This document shows positions 10,169-22,000 of a stretch of DNA of 64,000 nt, piece after piece; position 1 is the first letter of the stretch, and each line of letters starts with the position of its first letter. The notes below the pieces were generated by a model. That model saw only the letters and a list, made by a program, of their open reading frames with translations. It made no database searches and was not told the DNA's origin. The translations under genes and the position numbers were made by a program. The stretch comes from Azolla caroliniana (taxonomy: Eukaryota; Polypodiophyta). The stretch is taken from contig JBHGNT010000008.1 of the NCBI GenBank assembly GCA_043228905.1, positions 20,026,001-20,090,000 on the forward strand. Direction: 5' to 3'.

Positions 10169-13100
10169 ATGGACGATTCGTTGGGAGGCATGTTCAAGCT
10201 CACCGGCTCCAACTATTCGGTATGGAATTCGAAGATGAGGGACATGCTCGTGGTTAAAGATCTTTGGTTGCCGGTTCAGTTTGGGGACAAGAGACCGGAC
10301 AAAATCGACGCCACGATATGGGAGGTGATGCACATGAAGACACTGGCTTACATACGGTGCTTCATCGACATGAGCCTATACAACAACTTCAATGAAGAGA
10401 GCAATGCTCATGAGTTCTGGGAGAAGATCGACATTATGTTTCAAAACAAAAATGCTGTTAATCAGGTTTCGGTATTCCGGAAGCTAGTAAGACTCCGGTA
10501 CCAAGATGGCTCCAGCATGGTGAATCAAATGAATGCCTTACGGGGGCTGATCCACTAGGCAACATCATTGGAAGTACCTCTCGCTGATGAGGGGCTAGCA
10601 CTACTCTTGCTCGGTTCCCTCCCAGATAGCTGGGAGATGTTGGTTGTCACCTTGGGCAACGCCAGGCCGGAAGGGAAACGGTTATCCCTAGCAAGAGTAA
10701 AGTCGAGCTTGCTAGATGAGGAGGCGCGTTGGAAAGATAAAGATATGAGCTCCGACTCCAAAGCGCTCCTTACCGAATCGGAACATGGAAGACAAGGAAA
10801 CCGTAGTCCCCAGAACCGGGAAAAGTCGGGGACACGGTCGAAGTCAAGGGGGAGACCTACTTGCTTCTATTGCGGCAAGCCGGGACACTTCCAGAAGAAC
10901 TGTTGGCATTTCTGGAAAGACAAGGAAACCGACGGTACCAATTCGAAGCGGACACCGGACCGGAACGGTAAAGACCGGAAGGGGCCGGACCGGAAGGGGA
11001 CGATGGCAATTGCGGCAAGTGAAGAAGAGTTGATGCTCATCACTGAGGAGAGTGAGATAAACCTTGTCGGCGACGATATGACTTGGGTGGTCGACTCCGG
11101 AGTGTCGTTCCACCTTACCCCGGACCGGAAATGCTTCTCATCCTACTCAGCCGGTGATCACGGCTGTGTCCGGCATAGGAGACGTGTTGTTGAAAACATC
11201 AACCGGATGCAAGCTGTTGATGAAGGATGTTCGACACGTTCCGGAGGTTCGTCGGAATCTGATATCAACCGGTCGGCTAGTTGATGAAGGCTACACGGGT
11301 AGCATCCGGAACGGTGTTATGAAGTTCAGCAAATGGAGCCTGATTGTGGCTCGGTTCCGGAAGGTAAACACGTTGTACCTGATGAATGCCCGGTTATGTC
11401 CGGAGGAATTGAACGTGGCATCCGACACTGCCGGTGAGCTGTGGCACAAAAGGCTGTGTCACATGAGCGAGAAGGGGATGAAGAGGCTTGCAGATGACAA
11501 CCTCATTCCAATGAAGAATGTGCACTTGGAGAACTGCACGGATTGTCTGGCCGGTAAGAAAAACCGAACCTCCTTCTGACCAAGACCACCGATGAGACGT
11601 AATGCACCACTGGAGTTGGTGCATACTGATGTGTGTCAAGTGGACACGAAGTCACATGCTGGAGCACAGTACTTCGTGACGTTCATAGATGACCACAACC
11701 GGAAGCTGTGGGCCACACCGCTAAAGACGAAGGATCAGGTGCTATCCGTCTTCAAAGAGCTCCACGCGAGAGTGGAAAGAGAAACCGGCCGGAAGTTGAA
11801 GGCAGTTTGAGCAGATAACAGAGGAGAATACCGGGTGTAGTTCAAGGAGCACTGCTGCTCGAAGGGAATCTGACTCGAATTTACCGTGCCGAAGACGCCG
11901 GAACTAAACGGGCTAGCCGAGAGGATGAACCAGACCATAATGGAGAGGGTTCGGAGTATGCTAGCGTATGCAAAACTATCCAAGAAGTTTTGGGCTAAGG
12001 CATTGTCGACGACGACACATGTGATAAACAGATCACCCTCAGTACCCTTGGACGGAGATACGCCACAGAGAGTATGGACCGGTAAGGAAGTATCCTACCG
12101 GCATCTGAAGGTGTTCGGGTGTCTCGCGTACATGCATGTAGCTAAGGACCGGAGAGGAAAGTTAGATCCAAAGACTCGGCCGTGCATATTCCTCGGTTAC
12201 GGCAACGATGAGTTCGGCTACCGAGTGTGGGACCCGGTCGACAAGAAGGTATTCCGGAGTCGAGATATTATCTTCATGGAGAACAAGACGCTAGCCGACT
12301 GGGAGTCGGAGAAGAAGATAATGAACTACGAGTCGACTGGTAAGGATCGACTCTACGATGAGCAGACCCAACTGGCAAGAGACTGGTTAGCACTCGAGGG
12401 ACCAGCCGGTTACGGTGAGGATACCGAACAGGCTGAAGAAGAAGTAGAGGAAGCTGAAACCGGAACCGGCCAAGACCCCGAATCGGATTCGGATGAAGAG
12501 AAAATGGAGGAGCCGGTTACCGAAGCCCGAAGACGGAGATATCCTCTCAGAGAGAGAAGGGCTCCCCGGAGATTTCCGGATGCAGAGCATGTTCTGCTGA
12601 CCGATGAGGGGGAGACGGAAAGCTTCGAAGAAGTGAAGGATGACACCCACAACTGCAAATGGTTAAGTGCCATGCAAGATGAGATGGATTCCCTGCATGA
12701 GAACCATACGTACGAATTGGTGGAGTTTTAGAAAGGAAAGCGGGCACTCCGAAACAAGCGGGTGTACAAGTTGAAACCGGGAGATGCTGGCAACCCCCCG
12801 AGATACAAAGCCAGGATCGTGGTGAAGGGGTTCCAGCAGAAAAAGAGCGTGGACTTTGACGAGATATTTGCCCCGGTAGTAAAGATGACCTCCATCCGGA
12901 CGGTGCTGAGTATAGCGGCAAGCATGGACCCCGAGGTAGAACAGCTAGACGTGAAGACGACATTCCTTCACGGCGACCTCGAAGAGGAGATCTACATACA
13001 GCAACCGGAGGGATTTGTGGAGAAAGGGAAGGAGCACCTGGTATGCCGGCTGAAGAAGAGCCTGTACGGACTAAAGCAGGCTCCCCAACAATTGTACCGG

Positions 13101-14141
13101 AAGTTCAATTCCTTCATGACCGACCAAGGGTACCACAAGACCCAGGTCGATCACTGCGTGTTTGTGAAGAAGTTCGAAGGAGGCGACTTCCTGATACTCC
13201 TTCTGTACGTGGACGACATGTCGATCGTCGGACGGGACCAAGCCAAAATACGGATGCTGAAGAAGGCTCTCAACCGGACCTTCTCAATGAAAGACTTGGG
13301 TCCGGCAAGACAAATGCTGGGGATGCATATTATTCGGAACCGGTCAATGAAGCAATTGTGGCTGTCACAAGAGAAGTACGTGATAAAGGTGCTTCAGCGG
13401 TTCAACATGTCAGATGCGAAACCGGTCGGATCGACACTTCCGGCAAACTGCAAGCTATTCGGTAAGCAAAGCCCGAAGACGAAAGCAGAGAAGGCGGAGA
13501 TGATGAAGGTCCCATATGCCTCTGCCATCGGGAGCCTAATGTACGCAATGGTGTGTACCCGTCCGGATATAGGATACACAGTCGGAGTGGTGAGCCGGTT
13601 TATGAGCAATCCCGGCAAGGAGCACTGGAACACGGTCAAATGGATACTCCGGTATTTGAAGGGCACTTCAAATATGTGTCTCCGATTCGGCTCCAGAAAA
13701 ACTCAACTTGATGGTTTCACCGATTCAGACATGTCGGCTGATGTGGATACCATCCAGTCTACATCCGGGTATGTATTGACATATGCAGGGGGAGCTGTTT
13801 CATGGCAGTCGAGGCTGCAGAAGATGGTTGCATTGTCAACCACAGAGGCGGAGTACATGGTGGCTCTGGAAGCCAACAAGGAAATATTATGGATGAAGGA
13901 CTTCATCAGAGAGCTCGGTATCCGGCAAGATGAATACCGGCTCTATTGCGACAGTCAAAGTGCCATCCATCTTGCTAAGAATGCGGCCTACCATTCCCGG
14001 ACGAAGCATATCCAGCGAAGATATCACTCGATCCGGGAAAGAGTAGATGACCAGGAGTTCGCACCGACGAAGATCCACACGGCCGAGAACGGGTCAGATA
14101 TGCTGACCAAAGTGCTGATACCCAACAAGCTGAATGCATGA
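10169..14141 (+). pseudogene. Copia A gag-pol, interrupted
   Basis: A full-length Ty1/copia polyprotein of normal domain order, broken by several stops and a frameshift. Gag (UBN2 type) starts MDDSLGGMFKLTGSNYSVW at 10169. The CCHC knuckle is CFYCGKPGHFQKNC (about 10860). The protease motif is DSGVS instead of DSGAS (about 11095). After a small deletion and frameshift near 11165 come the integrase zinc region (LWHKRLCH, CTDCLAG) and the core (HTDVCQ, the degraded ADNRGE, LAERMNQ). RT (about 12762) has LLLYVDDM, and RNase H has STTEAEYM, YCDSQSAIHL and DMLTKVL. Stops lie at about 10556, 11577, 11808 and 12729. RT-RNase H (12762-14141) is still open. Confidence 0.92.
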
Positions 14142-14182
14142 CGGAAGAGGATCGGACTAGTAAGACACCTCATGCCGGAGTG

Positions 14183-14193
14183 AAGGGGGAGTT
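14183..14193 (+). other. Copia A polypurine tract
   Basis: AAGGGGGAGTT directly precedes the second LTR and follows the end of RNase H, the expected site of plus-strand priming. Confidence 0.85.
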
Positions 14194-14879
14194 TGTTGGG
14201 AGACAGGTCCCTACGGATGGGAAGGAAGAAGAACAAAGTTGACAGAACCGGATGAGGAGTACCCGGCTACGGAGAGCCAGATGGTGCAGACCTGGTCAGA
14301 ACCTGATGAGGAGTACCCGGCTACAAAGAGCCGGATGGTGCAGACCCGGTGAAAACCGGATGAGGAGTACCCGGCTACGGAGAGCCGGATGGTGCAGACC
14401 CGGTGAGGACTGCTCACCGGATGAGGAGACATATTCGTAAATATGTTTCTGAGAGTCCATCATGGCTATATTTGTAAATAGCCGAAAAGTCATATTAGTA
14501 TAAATATGAGTTAGGGAAAACTTTTAGTGCAGTAGTTGTCATTCTTGTTTGCGCGAGATCAGAGCACGTAACAGTGTACACAGAGAGAGAGAGAGAGAGA
14601 GGAAGAGGTCATTGCCTCTATTTTAACCACCGCCAGTGGCGAAGGTCGTGAGCGCGAGGTCGTTGCCTCCGTGAGCTCACTGTTGTAATTATTGTGACAT
14701 AGTGATAGTTAGTAGTCAGTGGACTGCCGTGGTTTTTCCCTCTCAGGGTTTTCCACGTTAAACATCCTGTGTACTCTTCTCTCCATTGTGTCGTGTTTTC
14801 ATTTCCCGTTTTTTCTGTGTATGATTCTAAGCTCGGTTGTGGCCGAGCGTTGCGTATAGGGAGCGTGCAGTTCTTGACA
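14194..14879 (+). mobile_element. Copia A second LTR with three 54-bp units
   Basis: It begins TGTTGGGAGACAGG and ends TTGACA. It carries three tandem copies (about 14243-14406) of a 54-bp unit around GATGAGGAGTACCCGGCTAC. It lacks the 320-bp duplication of the left LTR. It is followed not by a target duplication but by a new primer site and gag start, so it serves as 3' LTR of one unit and 5' LTR of the next. Confidence 0.9.
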
Positions 14880-15255
14880 AGTGGTATTAGAGCGAAACGA
14901 CACAGAAAATGGACGATTCGTTGGGAGGCATGTTCAAGCTCACCGGCTCCAACTATTCGGTATGGAAGTCGAAGATGAGGGACATGCTCGTGGTTAAAGA
15001 TCTTTGGTTGCCGGTTCAGTTTGGGCACAAGCGACCGGACAAAATCGACGCCACGATATGGGAGGTGATGGACATGAAGACAATGGCTTACATACGGTGC
15101 TTCATCGACATGAGCCTATACAACAACTTCAATGAATAGAGCAATGATCATGAGCTCTGGTAGAAGATCGGCATTATGTTTCAAAACAAAAATGTTGTTA
15201 ATCAGGTGTCGGTATTCCGGAAGCTAGTAAGACTCCGGTACCCAGATGGCTCCAG
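14880..15255 (+). pseudogene. Second, truncated copia A unit: primer site and gag start
   Basis: TGGTATTAGAGC (14882-14893) and gag MDDSLGGMFKLTGSNYSVW (14909) repeat the start of copia A with its own substitutions and stops near 15137 and 15162. The reading breaks off within gag at 15255, where LINE-alpha leader sequence (equivalent to 8537) begins without an intervening LTR. This is a rearrangement junction, not an insertion edge. Confidence 0.88.
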
Positions 15256-15606
15256 CTAGTCCAAACTAAATATATTATATCCCCAAATTCCCATTAAAAC
15301 ATCACACTTATTGTTGCTATCTATCTATTAGAACTAAATATAATAGATCCCCAAATCATCCATTCCCATTAAACTCATCCGGCTAGCCCTCTCTACATTC
15401 ACTACTTCCTTAACTCCCATATCCTCCTTTATACACATTCAAAACCCCTCTCTCCCTCATCCATCCCCACCACTCCCTTTCTCTCTTCTTTCGTCTTCCT
15501 TTATGTAACCCTCTCACAATTCTGTATATGGTTTTTAGCATTGATGAGCTCATATAGAGCAAAACATGTTTGCCAAAACGACCTTTTTTTTACATAAATT
15601 GAAATT

Positions 15607-15660
<54 letters not shown>

Positions 15661-15932
15661 CTCCCCCACTATTCTCTTTTATACTATTCTTTAGCTACCA
15701 TACTATTTAACCTAATTATTCAACCATCGAAGGTTATACGCTCACACTCCTTGCTTAGGCCATAAGGCCCACAACTACCAAAGCTTCGACATATGACATG
15801 GAGTTTCATTCACCGGAGATAGGAACCCACAATGGATCTGCCTCGACAATGTTTGGGCAACCATCTAGTGAAGAGTTCCCTTAGCCCACGGAAATGACGT
15901 CTGCAACGATGGCATCGGCTACACCAACCCCT
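15256..15932 (+). mobile_element. LINE-alpha 5' leader and ORF1 start, right copy
   Basis: Second copy of 8537-9213, including the (CT)n tract at about 15610-15657. A candidate ORF1 ATG lies at about 15849 (MFGQPSSEEFP). The frame has one stop and then runs through ATPTP at the CCCCT target site, continuing beyond the solo LTR as IKRNSANKRPQKRARDY. Confidence 0.75.
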
Positions 15933-16572
15933 TGTTGGGAGATAGGTCCCTCCGGATGGGAAGGAAGAAGAACAGTGCTGACAGAACCGGATGAGGAGTA
16001 CCCGGCTACAGAGAGCTGGATGGTGCAGACCCGGTGAGAACCGGATGAGGAGTACCCGGCTACGGAGAGCGGGATGGTGCAGACCCGGTGAGGAGTTCTC
16101 ATCGGATGAAGAGACATATTCGTAAATATGTTTCTGAGAGTGCATCATGGCTATATTTGTAAATAGCCGAAAAGTCATATTAGTATAAATATGAGTTAGG
16201 GCAAACTTTTAGTGCAGTAGTTGCCATTCTTGTTTGCGCGAGATCTGAGCACGTAACAGTGTACAGAGAGAGAGATAGAGAGAGAGAGAGAGAGGAAGAG
16301 GTCATTGCCTCTGTTGTAACCGCCGCCAGTGGCGAAGGTCGTGAGCGCGAGGTCGTTGCCTCCGTGAGCTCACTGTTGTAATTATTGTGACATAGTGATA
16401 GTTAGCAGTCAGTGGACTGCCGTGGTTTTTCCCTCTCAGGGTTTTCCACGTTAAACATCCTGTGTACTCTTCTCTCCATTGTGTCGTGTTTTCATTTCCC
16501 GTTTTTTCTGTGTATGATTCTAAGCTCGGTTGTGGCCGAGCGTTGCGTATAGGGAGCGTGCAGTTGCTGACA
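15933..16572 (+). mobile_element. Solo LTR of copia A with perfect 5-bp target duplication
   Basis: It begins TGTTGGGAGATAGG and ends GCTGACA. It is flanked by CCCCT on both sides (15928-15932 and 16573-16577). It contains two copies of the 54-bp unit. The target site is the same one that precedes the full element at 9214. Confidence 0.92.
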
Positions 16573-17960
16573 CCCCTATCAAGCGTAATAGTGCGAATAA
16601 AAGACCACAAAAGCGCGCTCGAGATTATATTCTCTCGTCCTCACTCATCAACTCCACTCCTGGTACGAAGGTGTCCACTACTAAGATATGATCTTCTAAT
16701 ACATCATTTTCCTCGAAATACTTAGAAAAATATAAAACTAGAGTACTCACAAAATTTAAACAACTTTTCAAAAGCAAAAAAAAAGCCAAAAATACCCATA
16801 GTAGGATGTTGAACTTATACACTCATGAATTAACCCCTCATAGTCTTAGAATTCATCCCCCCAATCTAAAGATAGATCATGACGAAATTAACAATAGCAT
16901 GCATAAGAACTTTCTAACCCTCATTAATCAATATAATAAAGATCTAACAAGTACTTATATTAAACATCTAGACTTACTAATGCACTCCTATACTAAAACC
17001 CTAGATAATTTCCCTAATACCGTTAGATCAGATAAAAAACATAACTTTGCAAACATCCTTCAAGAACCCTAACATTTTGAGGATGTGTCACCATATGTTG
17101 AGCCTACTAATTTTCAAGAAACGATTAATACGTTACTACAAGATTTTGACTCTAAAATGCTAAAAATGTGTGACAATTTTGCTCTAAATCACAACATTGA
17201 CGATACACTTAAAAGAACAGCCATAGAACTTAAGAGGTAAAACAAGAGCACAAAATAGATATGGAAACCCTAATATTAGAGATATAGATATTACAATGTA
17301 TGAAGGGGAAGAAGAAAATGATAATGAAATGTTTTGTGACAGTCCCTTGTACATTGCTCCTGTAGAAGCCGAGATAAATAACACTAAAAGTTATGTCCCG
17401 CCCATACTATTATCCAAAACAAAAATTCTAATCCCACACCCACACCCAACCCCAAAAAGAATCTAAACTTTACCCTAAACCCTAACCTTGAACCTAAGTC
17501 TAACCCAGACACTAACTTTAATTCCAAAAATATCACTAACCCTTTTCCTAACTCTCACCCTAACCCAAACCACCGCTCCAATAATAACTCCAAACAAGCG
17601 CAACACTTGCAACACCGCAACTAATGAGGCTAATCAGGCATTTAAACCTTATCCCAACCCTAGTGGGCCTCAAGTTCCTTTTTGTAACCCACACTTTGCC
17701 AATACTGAACCACAACATTATCGCTCACCACAAGCATTCGCAAGAACAGGCCTAGGTGATCTCCCCGCTCATACAAGTCCTCCGGCTCCTAACACCGTCC
17801 CTAAGCTCCATCCACCATAGTATCATCAGTCGCACCTGCCAAACATATCAAGGCAACAATTTCGACATTCTGTTACGGATCAGAGCTGCCAATAGAACTT
17901 CCCACCGCTACCGCAACCTCATCTCCGCCATACACATGGTACGCCATACATAGGGTACGC
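16573..17960 (+). pseudogene. LINE-alpha ORF1-like region
   Basis: The frame continues from the right leader copy with a basic patch (KRNSANKRPQKRAR) and a Lys-rich segment. After a stop near 16690 comes the open stretch 16806-17072 (MLNLYTHELTPHSLR), probably helical. Further on is an Asn/Pro-rich region with NPNPN-type words (about 17430-17620). Such basic plus low-complexity proteins fit a LINE ORF1, but I cannot name a domain. Several stops are present. The region ends at the target site of gypsy F (ACGC, 17957-17960); ORF2 resumes at 25868. Confidence 0.6.
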
Positions 17961-18444
17961 TGTCGTGGCGTGGCTCGCCTAGAAGCGTAGCGTTGCGTAG
18001 ACAAAAGATATCGTGAAAGTGAGGAAGGAATCACTGGGATTATGGACGGAAGAGACGAAAGAGTAGAGATAGATAAATAGTGATCAACAAGATATGACAA
18101 GATAGGATATAGAATGATATTTGAAGCAATAAAAGAGATTTATAATTATTTGATAAAAGAGTTACAAAATGATTGTGCACATCATTGAACCTCCGAACTT
18201 TGTCTTGCAAGGTAATCGCTCTTCTCTTTCTTGATCGTAGACCATTACAATCTTCACTTCAATATTTTGATGAAGATAAGGCTCGAACCGCCTCCCTCTT
18301 GTTGAGAGTTGACCACCACGACCGCCAAGCTAGAGCTCCACGTTTATGTTAAACTTCTTCCCTTCTTTCTCTATTTTTATGGTATCTCTTATGAAGTACA
18401 TAATTTGATTGATATCTCATACATCTCCCCCTTTGATCTTCTCT

Positions 18445-18575
18445 TTCACCATTTAAATAGGTGCCCCCATGCATATGATGCATTGGAGGGTACAAATCAT
18501 GCATGTAGTGCATGAAATGCATGTGATGCATGATCACCATTTGGCGTTCATGCATTACATGTGATGCATGATAAA
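18445..18575 (-). promoter_or_regulatory. TATA box and RY (CATGCA) array in the gypsy F LTR
   Basis: Eight GCAT cores lie at 18471, 18480, 18501, 18510, 18519, 18528, 18552 and 18566. Two runs have a 9-bp period. Most sit in CATGCA or TGCATG contexts, the RY element bound by plant B3 factors. They lie just upstream (minus strand) of CTATTTAAAT. The identical array recurs at 25265-25395 in the other LTR. Confidence 0.65.
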
Positions 18576-18653
18576 CATCTCGCTCATTTGAGCTTTTATG
18601 TATGAAACAATATATGCAATAACAATAAACATGAAAACATAATCTTAAAGAGA

Positions 18654-18725
18654 AAGGGCCTAGCCTAATGGTAGGTGTGTTGACTTTAGTGTATGAGGTT
18701 GTGGGTTCGAGTCTCAAAATACTAT
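18654..18725 (+). other. Antisense tRNA-like module in the gypsy F LTR
   Basis: TAGCCTAATGG (18661-18671) fits a tRNA A box and GGTTCGAGTCT (18704-18714) a B box, with starts 43 bases apart. The D arm can form (GCCT-AATGGT-AGGT), and four of five T-stem pairs are possible. Acceptor and anticodon stems are not convincing. The strand is opposite to the element. The same sequence occurs at 25474-25545. Confidence 0.7.
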
Positions 18726-19047
18726 TGAATACAACATGCAACTTTATTTTTATATCATGAAGCAAATCCTTTATGTAATATAAAGTATATATAAAGTATG
18801 CTTTATTTTATGAATATTATTAGTGTAGAGTAAATGGTAAGATTTGAGAGTCATAGGGTGGGCTTATTGGTTCAAGTCCTCTCTTGTTCGTGTAATATAA
18901 TATATTTATATATATATATATATTATTTTTCTTTACATATATATAATATTATCATATGTGTTGTTATAAAACATTATCAAATGTTATTTTAGTTACGTAT
19001 TTATCTTATTGTAGACTTTTAATGTGAAGCTTTCGTACTTCACGACA

Positions 19048-19060
19048 TCCACCCCCTCTA
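19048..19060 (-). other. Gypsy F polypurine tract
   Basis: On the minus strand AGAGGGGGTGGA directly precedes the 3' LTR. Confidence 0.8.
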
Positions 19061-19087
19061 GACCTGCACATCCTCCGGCATGTGCCA

Positions 19088-22000
19088 CTATCTTTCATCT
19101 TCATGTTGATCTATCGGAGGAGGTTCAAGCTCAAACCTTTTCTTAAATACTTTTATCCTCTTTCCAGCTACCACGTTTAGGATTAGTGTCCCATCCAATT
19201 CACTAAGCTTATAAGTAAAGTTATCATATACTTTTCTTACTATATAAGGCCCAAACCATCTTTCAGCGAACTTGCGGACGGTGCTATGTTGATTATCTAA
19301 ACTGCTATCGTACACGAGCACCCAATCTCCTTCTTCTATTTTCTTAGGTCGAATTCTATGACTTTTATCAAAACGGATTTTATTCTTTAGTCGAGCCTCC
19401 TTTAATCGTTGGGCTGCTATTTCTATATCTTCAGGTCGACGCTCTAATTGTTGAATTCGCAAAGCAAGTAATTCTTCTCTGCTCACCTCTTCTCTCCATG
19501 GAATAGATATCCATGACATAATTGATTCTTCTATCGGCATGATGGGCTTTTGGCCAAGTATCAATTCAGCTGGCATGTATCCTGTTACTGAACTATGAGT
19601 TGTTCGATCCGCCCATAGTGCATAAGGTAGCATGCGTGGCCAATCTCTTATTTTACCTTTACAGCTTTTCACGATCGCCTTAACTATTGGGCTATGTCCT
19701 CTTTCAATCTTTCCATTGGCTTCTGGATTATACGCAGTTGTAAGTGATAATTTGACCCCTATTCGGCTGAAGAATTCTCTAGCTTCATCAGAGTCGAGTT
19801 CTCCTCTATCTGCAATTATTTTACCAACACACCCGTAACGACATATTACATCTTCTAACAAAAATTTACATACAGCTCTAGTTGTTTTTTGTCGTAGTGG
19901 TCTTCCTTCTACTTGGTTTGTAAGGTCTTCTCTTGCTAGTACTAAATATCGCATTTGACCTTCCCCAAGTGGCATTGTCACTAAATCAACCATCCATTTA
20001 TAATGCATTGATGATGAATATGTTGGTTTTAGCTCATCTCGATACCGGATAGTTGAATACCTCTGGCAAACCTCACAGGTTTCCACAAATTTCGTTACAT
20101 CTTTATACATATGTGGCCACCAATACTTTTCTTTCAACTTCATAAATGTCGCCCATATGCCTCTATGTCCTGCCCACAAACTATCATGGAATTCATTAAT
20201 TAATTTTCTCTTAATGTCATCCTTACAAATGACTCGAAGAGGATTTTCGGTTGGCCTTTTTGGACGCCTCCATAAATGCCCTTCATGTAAAAAAAACTTG
20301 AATGCTCGTCTTCGAAATTCATTTAATTGTTTCTTCGACCATGATGGGTTGGCTTCTTGAGTCTTTAGAAAATTTCCTATTTCTAACCATTGACCTTCAT
20401 ACTCTGTGTCTTTGAACATTATACTTACATTAAACTCATCATGAGGCGTAATAGATTCTTGATGAGCAAATTGATGGCTTGTAGTTGCCCAGTTCCTATA
20501 TTCAGTTTGCATCACCTTTTCATTTATGAACCTTGCCCTTGACAACATATCTGCAACTGGGTTGTCTTTTCCCTTTATATGCCGCAATTCTGGGTTCATG
20601 GTTCTGATGTATGCAATCCACCGAAGCATTGCAATATCTGGTGTCGTGCAACTTGCTATCATTCCAATGAGTGGCAAACAATCTGTTTCAACCACTACAT
20701 CTGCTCCGATCAAGTAATCTCTATCTGTTTTTAATGCAGTAAGCAAACCCCACAATTCTCGTTTAACTTGTGCATAGTTTCTTTGTCTTTCATTTAATAT
20801 CTTTGCTCCAAATCTGATAGCATATCGATGTTGGTCTTCATCTTCTTGGTTGATAACCCAACCGATCCCGATTGGGCTAGTATCAACTGTTACTATAATT
20901 GGTCTTTCACCTTTGTAGTCTGGTTGACGAAGAACTGGTGCTTTCAGTAATGCTTCTTTCAGCTGTTGAACAACTTGTGTATGTTCATCAGTCCAAATAA
21001 ACTTCTTTCCTTTTCTTAAAAGTTGGTAGAGAGGATCTGAGACATGTGCAAAGTGTGGTAACCAAATATGATAAAACACACATGCACCCAAAAATCTTCT
21101 CACCTCTGTTACCGAGTCGCAAACTTCCTTCATATTTTGTATTGCGTTAATTTTGATCGGTGAAGGCTTCCTCCCATACCACCCACACATATGACCAACT
21201 ATTAGAACTTCGTTTTGCCCAAAGCAAGACTTTGTTCCTGATAGTGTCAAATGTACTTGCTCAAGCTTATTTAAAATATTTTCACAGTCATTAATGTGAT
21301 CCATCACAAACTTTCTGCAACCATTTCCAACCATAGTCTCATCTTTCTCTCTTTCTAAGCATCCCTTAATAGGAATATCATCTAAAAATGGCATAGTTAC
21401 CTTTGGGATGTATTCATGTAGAACTTTGTTCATTGCATTCATCATATGAGCAACCGAATTCGTCGCACCTTGAGGTAGAGTGCACATTCGAACCAACCCA
21501 ATTGGTGTTTTCATTGTTGTGATATTGCGACTATCAATTGCTAGTTGAAATTGGTCGTATCCTGAATATAGGTCTCCCATAGAGTAAATCGCTCTGCCAG
21601 CAAACGCTTCCGCAAATTCATCAACGATCGGTCCGATTCCCGCATTTCGGATTGTGACTTTGTTGACTGGTTGTAGATCTTGAATGAATCTTAGAGAACC
21701 ATCTTTCTTTGGAACTGTGAACCATCTATTGGAGTATGGTGCATTTGAAGGCTCTAAAATCTTCATCTTGACTTTATCCTTCAGCAACTCCAACAATTGA
21801 GGTAATCGAGCTCTCGGTACTGCAATAGGTTTAAAATTCCAAGGAATATGAGGGATAGTAAATATTACCATTGGCGTCACCACCTTTGGATTTACACAAC
21901 CAATCTCCTCAGCTTTGAATGCAAACGCTTTCCCATGCCTAAAGATCATTTCTTTGAAAGTCACGATCTCTGATTGCAGAAGAAATTCACCCCTTCCGAT

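Larger units (their letters stand above)
17961..19047 (-). repeat. Gypsy F 3' LTR
   Basis: It runs TGTCGTGGCG to CTTCACGACA on the plus strand, with CACGACA/TGTCGTG as inverted ends. It contains a TATA-like CTATTTAAAT on the minus strand (18460-18451), an upstream CATGCA array and an antisense tRNA-like pair. Confidence 0.95.

Noticed and set aside
18654-18725. A genuine tRNA gene in the gypsy F LTR
   Set aside because: A and B boxes and the D arm fit, but acceptor and anticodon stems do not pair and there is no terminal T run; tRNA-like is the most that can be said.
18349-18765. 138-residue frame in both gypsy F LTRs (also 25169-25585)
   Set aside because: It reads the RY array and tRNA-like module; the His/Met-rich part is the CATGCA repeat. 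Its presence twice only reflects identical LTRs.
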